Of a stretch of DNA of 15,606 bases, positions 13,182 to 15,606 are shown in pieces; position 1 is the first letter of the stretch, and each line of letters starts with the position of its first letter. The stretch comes from an uncultured Oscillospiraceae bacterium (lineage in GTDB: Bacteria > Bacillota > Clostridia > Oscillospirales > Oscillospiraceae): assembly GCA_934668285.1 (NCBI GenBank), contig CAKUNB010000025.1, forward strand, positions 1 through 15,606, read 5' to 3'. The position numbers and the translations under genes are program-made. Below the pieces are notes generated by a model, which saw nothing but the letters and a program-made list of their open reading frames with translations, was not told where the DNA came from and ran no database searches.

Positions 13182-13706
13182 ATGAACGAATTCATTCAGA
13201 CGCTTTGCGCGCGCAAGAGCTGCCGGAGCTATCTCCCCACGCAGATCAAAGAGGAGGAGCTGAACGAGATTCTCCGCGCGGGCACCTACGCCGCCACCGG
13301 CAACGGCAAGCAGTCGCCGAAGATCGTCGTGCTGCAAAATCCGGAGGATATCGCCGAGCTGGAGCGCCGGAACGCCGAAATTATGGGCAAGCCCGGCACG
13401 CACCCATTCTACGGCGCACCGACGGTCTGCCTCGTGCTGGCCGACGCTAACATCCGTACCGCCGTGGAGGACGGCTCGCTGGTGCTCGGCAACCTGATGG
13501 CCGCCGCCTACAGCCTCGGCATCGGCAGCTGCTGGATCAACCGCGCCCGCGAGGAATTCCGGACCGACGAGGGCAAGGCGCTGCTGCGCAAGTGGGGCAT
13601 CGAGGGCGACTGGATCGGTGTGGGCCACTGCATCCTCGGCTATCCGGACGGCCCGCTGCATCCGCCGGTCGAGCGGAAGCCCGATTACATCGTCCGCATC
13701 GGCTGA
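13182..13706 (+). CDS. Nitroreductase-family flavoprotein
   Basis: A 174-residue FMN-dependent oxidoreductase of the nitroreductase family. Evidence is the N-terminal ARKSCRSYLPTQI (FMN phosphate-binding R-S-R region, about 10-22), LRAGTYAATGNGKQSP, a FYGAPTVCLVLAD segment near 76-88, GNLMAAAYSLGIGSCWI (103-119) and IGVGHCILGYPDG near 145-157. Members form homodimers and reduce nitro compounds, quinones or other electron acceptors with NAD(P)H; the natural substrate is not predictable here. ATG 13182 follows AAGGAGG by seven bases. It lies 12 bases after the biotin ligase and probably shares its transcript. There is no clear terminator after it, only a small inverted repeat TCCGAA-TC-TTCGGA. 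Confidence 0.9.
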   Translation: MNEFIQTLCARKSCRSYLPTQIKEEELNEILRAGTYAATGNGKQSPKIVVLQNPEDIAELERRNAEIMGKPGTHPFYGAPTVCLVLADANIRTAVEDGSLVLGNLMAAAYSLGIGSCWINRAREEFRTDEGKALLRKWGIEGDWIGVGHCILGYPDGPLHPPVERKPDYIVRIG

Positions 13707-13741
13707 TTTGTAAATTTTCTCCGAATCTTCGGAAAAAGGGC

Positions 13742-13769
13742 TTGCCAAATTACAGAAACGCGGTATACT
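13742..13769 (+). promoter_or_regulatory. Promoter of the small membrane protein gene
   Basis: TTGCCA (13742-13747), 16 bases, then TATACT (13764-13769). Start near 13776, about 29 bases before the ATG, with the ribosome binding site AAGGAGGT between. Confidence 0.72.
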
Positions 13770-13804
13770 ATCTGTAGCAAACGATGACAAGGAGGTCATA
13801 TAGC

Positions 13805-13972
13805 ATGAAGAAAAATAATGTCGGCATCATCTGCACCATCGTCGGCGGCGCCGTCATCGCCGCGGCTGCGGTTGTCGCTCTGATTCATTTCTGGGACGAC
13901 ATCAAGAAGCTCCTGCCCTGCTGCAAGTGCACGGAAGAAGCCACCGAAGACTTCGCCGATCTCGACGAGTAA
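13805..13972 (+). CDS. Small single-span membrane protein with CCKC motif, function unknown
   Basis: A 55-residue protein. It has a lysine-rich start (MKKNN), one hydrophobic span at about residues 6-30 with Gly/Ala-rich VGGAVIAAAAVVALI, a basic stretch DDIKKLLP, the cysteine motif C39-C40-K41-C42, and an acidic tail EEATEDFADLDE. I do not recognise a family. The gene looks real: its own promoter, a perfect AAGGAGGT about eight bases before ATG 13805, and a GC-rich hairpin right after the stop. An in-frame ATG at 13784 is less likely because the ribosome binding site would fall inside the gene. The CCKC could bind a metal or be lipid-modified, but that is speculation. It is probably inserted with its tail in the cytoplasm by the positive-inside rule, though charges on both sides are mixed. 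Confidence 0.8.
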   Translation: MKKNNVGIICTIVGGAVIAAAAVVALIHFWDDIKKLLPCCKCTEEATEDFADLDE

Positions 13973-14008
13973 GCAACCTGTGAAAAACCCGCCGCACTGC
14001 GGCGGGTT

Positions 14009-14050
14009 CAGCTTGTCAAAAAAGTCCTTGCGGACTTTTCCGACAAGCTG
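14009..14050. repeat. 42-base hairpin inside cassette 2
   Basis: CAGCTTGTC (14009-14017) pairs with GACAAGCTG (14042-14050); inside, AAAAGTCC pairs with GGACTTTT around a TTGC tetraloop, with a two-by-two internal loop between the stems. It starts immediately after the first GC-rich hairpin and contains the left inverted end of the cassette. Confidence 0.85.
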
Positions 14051-14058
14051 CCTTCAAA

Positions 14059-14094
14059 ATTGCAAAATAGAAATAGGTAATATTATTTTGCAAT
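14059..14094. repeat. 11-bp AT-rich inverted repeat inside cassette 2
   Basis: ATTGCAAAATA (14059-14069) and TATTTTGCAAT (14084-14094) are perfect inverted copies separated by 14 bases. Confidence 0.85.
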
Positions 14095-14122
14095 CTTGCC
14101 CGCTGCGGCGGGGTTATGGAAC

Positions 14123-14153
14123 GTGAAAGGGAACCCTGACGGTTCCCTTTCAC
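14123..14153. repeat. 13-bp perfect hairpin inside cassette 2
   Basis: GTGAAAGGGAACC (14123-14135) and GGTTCCCTTTCAC (14141-14153) form a perfect stem with loop CTGAC. On plus it is followed by ACTTTTCC, a short T-run, so it could terminate weakly. Confidence 0.88.
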
Positions 14154-14200
14154 ACTTTTCCTCCCTCCGAACTTTTCGCTGGGTGGTTTTTGACAGTCTG

Positions 14201-14226
14201 AACCCGCCGCACTGCGGCGGGTTTTT
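14201..14226 (+). terminator. Intrinsic terminator (right hairpin of cassette 2)
   Basis: A 10-bp stem AACCCGCCGC/GCGGCGGGTT with loop ACT is followed by a T-run (TTTTT from 14222, then C). It is a complete terminator for transcripts from the small membrane protein gene. The identical left copy at 13986-14008 lacks the T-run, as if the element had been inserted between hairpin and T-run with the hairpin duplicated. Confidence 0.85.
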
Positions 14227-14277
14227 CTTGTAAACTTGTAAATGTGTGAAAAATTTTTGAAATTTGCAGAAAAACAG

Positions 14278-14306
14278 TTGAATTTTGTTTCGATTTATCA
14301 TAGAAT
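14278..14306 (+). promoter_or_regulatory. Promoter of trmL (and perhaps pgk)
   Basis: TTGAAT (14278-14283), 17 bases, then TAGAAT (14301-14306). Start near 14313, giving a leader of about 54 nt. The leader carries a 12-base palindrome GGACGGCCGTCC (14325-14336) and can also pair AGGGAC (14323-14328) with GTCCCT (14350-14355) just before the ribosome binding site. Confidence 0.7.
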
Positions 14307-14366
14307 ATTTCGGGCGGCGGAAAGGGACGGCCGTCCGGCAAAAAACTCTGTCCCTCTGAGGAAACC

Positions 14367-14861
14367 ATGCTCAACGTCGTTCTCGTCGCGCCGGAGATCC
14401 CACAGAACACCGGCAACATCGCCCGCACTTGCGCCGCCACCGGCTCGGTGCTGCATCTGGTCAAGCCGCTGGGCTTTGACATTTCGGATAAGGCCGTCAA
14501 GCGCGCCGGTCTGGACTACTGGCATCTGGTCGATGTGCGGGTCTACGAAGATCTGACGGAACTTTTTGCCAGAAACAATGTCAGGCAAATGCGGCTGTTT
14601 TCCACCAAGGCGCCGCGTGGCTACACCGAGGCAAGCTATGACGACGGCTGCTTCCTCTTTTTCGGGCGCGAGACGAAGGGTCTGCCCGAGGAATTTTTGA
14701 ACGCGAATTATGAAAGCTGCGTTCGCATTCCCATGCGCACCGAGGCGCGGAGCCTGAATCTCAGCAATTCCGTCGCTGTGGGCGTGTTCGAGGCGCTGCG
14801 CCAGCTTGATTTTCCGCATCTGACCGATTACGGCAAGATGCGCAGTACATCCGTAGGGTAA
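14367..14861 (+). CDS. trmL: tRNA (cytidine/uridine-34 2'-O)-methyltransferase TrmL
   Basis: A 164-residue SPOUT (alpha/beta knot) methyltransferase that 2'-O-methylates the wobble base of tRNA-Leu with S-adenosylmethionine. All three SpoU motifs are present: PQNTGNIART (12-21), FFGRETKGLP (98-107) and IPMR...SLNLSNSVAVGVFEALRQ (121-146). There is no N-terminal RNA-binding extension, which separates TrmL from TrmH/RlmB, and the length is typical. ATG 14367 has GAGG seven bases upstream. It lies 30 bases before pgk on the same strand, with its own promoter after the repeat cassette. It uses the product of metK at the far end of the window, but no direct link is implied. Confidence 0.95.
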   Translation: MLNVVLVAPEIPQNTGNIARTCAATGSVLHLVKPLGFDISDKAVKRAGLDYWHLVDVRVYEDLTELFARNNVRQMRLFSTKAPRGYTEASYDDGCFLFFGRETKGLPEEFLNANYESCVRIPMRTEARSLNLSNSVAVGVFEALRQLDFPHLTDYGKMRSTSVG

Positions 14862-14891
14862 CAATGTGCATTACATTAGGAGGCTTATCAA

Positions 14892-15606
14892 ATGAATTAC
14901 AACAAAAAGTCCGTTGAACAGATCGATGTGAAGGGCAAGCGGGTTCTGTGCCGCTGCGACTTCAATGTCCCCACGAAGGACGGCAAGATCACCAGCGACA
15001 AGCGCATCGTCGCTGCCATGCCGACCATTGAGTACCTCGTCAACCACGGCGCAAAGGTCATCCTCTGCTCCCATATGGGCAAGCCGAAGGGCGAGTACAA
15101 GCCTGAGCTGAGCCTGAAGGTCGTTGCCGACCGTCTGAGCGAGCTGCTGGGCAAGCCTGTCGTGATGGCTGCCGACGTTGCCGGCCCCGACGCGCACGCC
15201 AAGGCTGCCGCCCTCAAGGACGGCGACGTGATGCTGCTGGAGAACACCCGCTTTGAAAAGGGCGAAACCAAGAACGACCCAGAGCTTTCCAAGGAGCTGG
15301 CCTCGCTGGCCGACATCTTTGTCAACGACGCGTTCGGCACGGCGCACCGCGCCCATGCCTCCACCGCCGGTGTGGCCGACTATCTGCCCGCCGTCTGCGG
15401 TTTCCTCGTCGAGAAGGAAGTCTCCGTCATGGGCAAGGCGCTGGCCGATCCGGAGCGTCCGTTCGTTGCCATCCTCGGCGGCGCGAAGGTCTCCGACAAG
15501 CTCAACGTCATCAATAACCTGCTGGAAAAGGTCGATACCCTCATCATCGGCGGCGGCATGGCCTTTACCTTCCTCGCGGCCAAGGGCTACTCGGTCGGCA
15601 AATCCC
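14892..15606 (+). CDS. pgk: Phosphoglycerate kinase, N-terminal part (cut by window edge)
   Basis: Phosphoglycerate kinase transfers phosphate between 1,3-bisphosphoglycerate and ADP in glycolysis. The first 238 residues are present, covering the N-terminal 3-phosphoglycerate-binding domain and the start of the nucleotide domain. Visible family features are [11 protein letters not shown] (D23, N25), R38, CSHMGKPKG (H61; K64 where many homologues have R, a substitution I believe is common in clostridial enzymes), [20 protein letters not shown] (R120), [15 protein letters not shown] (R153) and [14 protein letters not shown] (191-204, the domain linker). ATG 14892 has AGGAGG eight bases upstream. 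It follows trmL by 30 bases with no promoter or terminator that I can see between them. It lacks the usual gap neighbour on this side. Confidence 0.97.
   Translation, partial: MNYNKKSVEQIDVKGKRVLCRCDFNVPTKDGKITSDKRIVAAMPTIEYLVNHGAKVILCSHMGKPKGEYKPELSLKVVADRLSELLGKPVVMAADVAGPDAHAKAAALKDGDVMLLENTRFEKGETKNDPELSKELASLADIFVNDAFGTAHRAHASTAGVADYLPAVCGFLVEKEVSVMGKALADPERPFVAILGGAKVSDKLNVINNLLEKVDTLIIGGGMAFTFLAAKGYSVGKS

Larger units (their letters stand above)
13986..14223. repeat. Intergenic repeat cassette 2: duplicated hairpin flanking a hairpin-rich insert
   Basis: Identical 23-base hairpins AACCCGCCGC-ACT-GCGGCGGGTT stand at 13986-14008 and 14201-14223, in direct orientation (loop ACT both times). 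The insert's ends are inverted: TTCAGCTTGTCAAAAAA (14007-14023) and the reverse complement of TTCAGACTGTCAAAAAC (14186-14202), with only a few mismatches. Including the hairpins, the inverted arms reach about 38 bases. The interior is nearly all hairpins and has no credible gene. The layout repeats that of 2061-2344. Confidence 0.75.

Noticed and set aside
13718..13736. Terminator after the nitroreductase (TCCGAA-TC-TTCGGA)
   Set aside because: The loop is only two bases and no T-run follows on the transcribed strand.
12309..13799. Minus-strand frame of about 496 codons opposite the biotin ligase and nitroreductase
   Set aside because: It crosses two well-identified genes and both promoters, and its translation has no recognisable motif.
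14083..14500. Short minus-strand frames in and after cassette 2
   Set aside because: They run through perfect hairpins and lack ribosome binding sites; the region is better explained as repeats and regulatory DNA.

Overview
The window looks like chromosomal DNA of an anaerobic Bacillota, most likely class Clostridia and plausibly an Oscillospiraceae/Ruminococcaceae gut bacterium. The reasons are GC-rich coding regions set in AT-rich spacers, strong AGGAGG ribosome binding sites, a SAM-I riboswitch in front of metK, two ferredoxin-type proteins (a [4Fe-4S] aldo/keto reductase and a DUF362 protein), and an amino-sugar kinase/deacetylase operon. No rRNA, tRNA, CRISPR array, phage gene or transposase gene was seen. 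The taxonomic placement is inference.

Layout. At the left edge lies the 5' part of metK (minus strand), with a well-formed promoter, a SAM-I riboswitch and its terminator. Divergent to it is a single gene for a membrane-anchored phosphodiester glycosidase-domain protein (plus strand) that appears to lack a canonical start codon. A repeat cassette (2061-2344) separates it from a minus-strand operon reading right to left: an anomeric amino-sugar kinase (NahK-like), a ROK-like kinase, nagA, and an iron-sulfur aldo/keto reductase. The first three genes fit uptake and processing of N-acetylhexosamines: sugar phosphorylation at C1 or C6, then deacetylation. Upstream of that, also on minus, are a MATE exporter and an ABC exporter joined by an ATGA stop/start overlap. 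Next, a minus-strand bioY (biotin uptake) overlaps by ATGA with a DUF362-ferredoxin gene, and is divergent from a plus-strand biotin protein ligase that lacks a DNA-binding domain and is followed by a nitroreductase. Then come a 55-residue single-span membrane protein, a second repeat cassette (13986-14223), trmL (tRNA wobble methyltransferase) and the 5' part of pgk, all on plus.

The most unusual structure is the pair of intergenic cassettes. In each, the same GC-rich hairpin occurs twice in direct orientation. Between the two copies lies about 190-230 bp of palindromic DNA whose ends are inverted copies of a TTCAG-A/C-C/T-TG-T/C-CAAAAA motif. This has the geometry of a small non-coding element inserted at a transcription terminator with duplication of the terminator hairpin. 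The second point worth following is the apparent ATC start of the glycosidase-domain gene. The core genes are ordinary members of known families; I did not find a clear multi-gene defence or novel enzymatic system.
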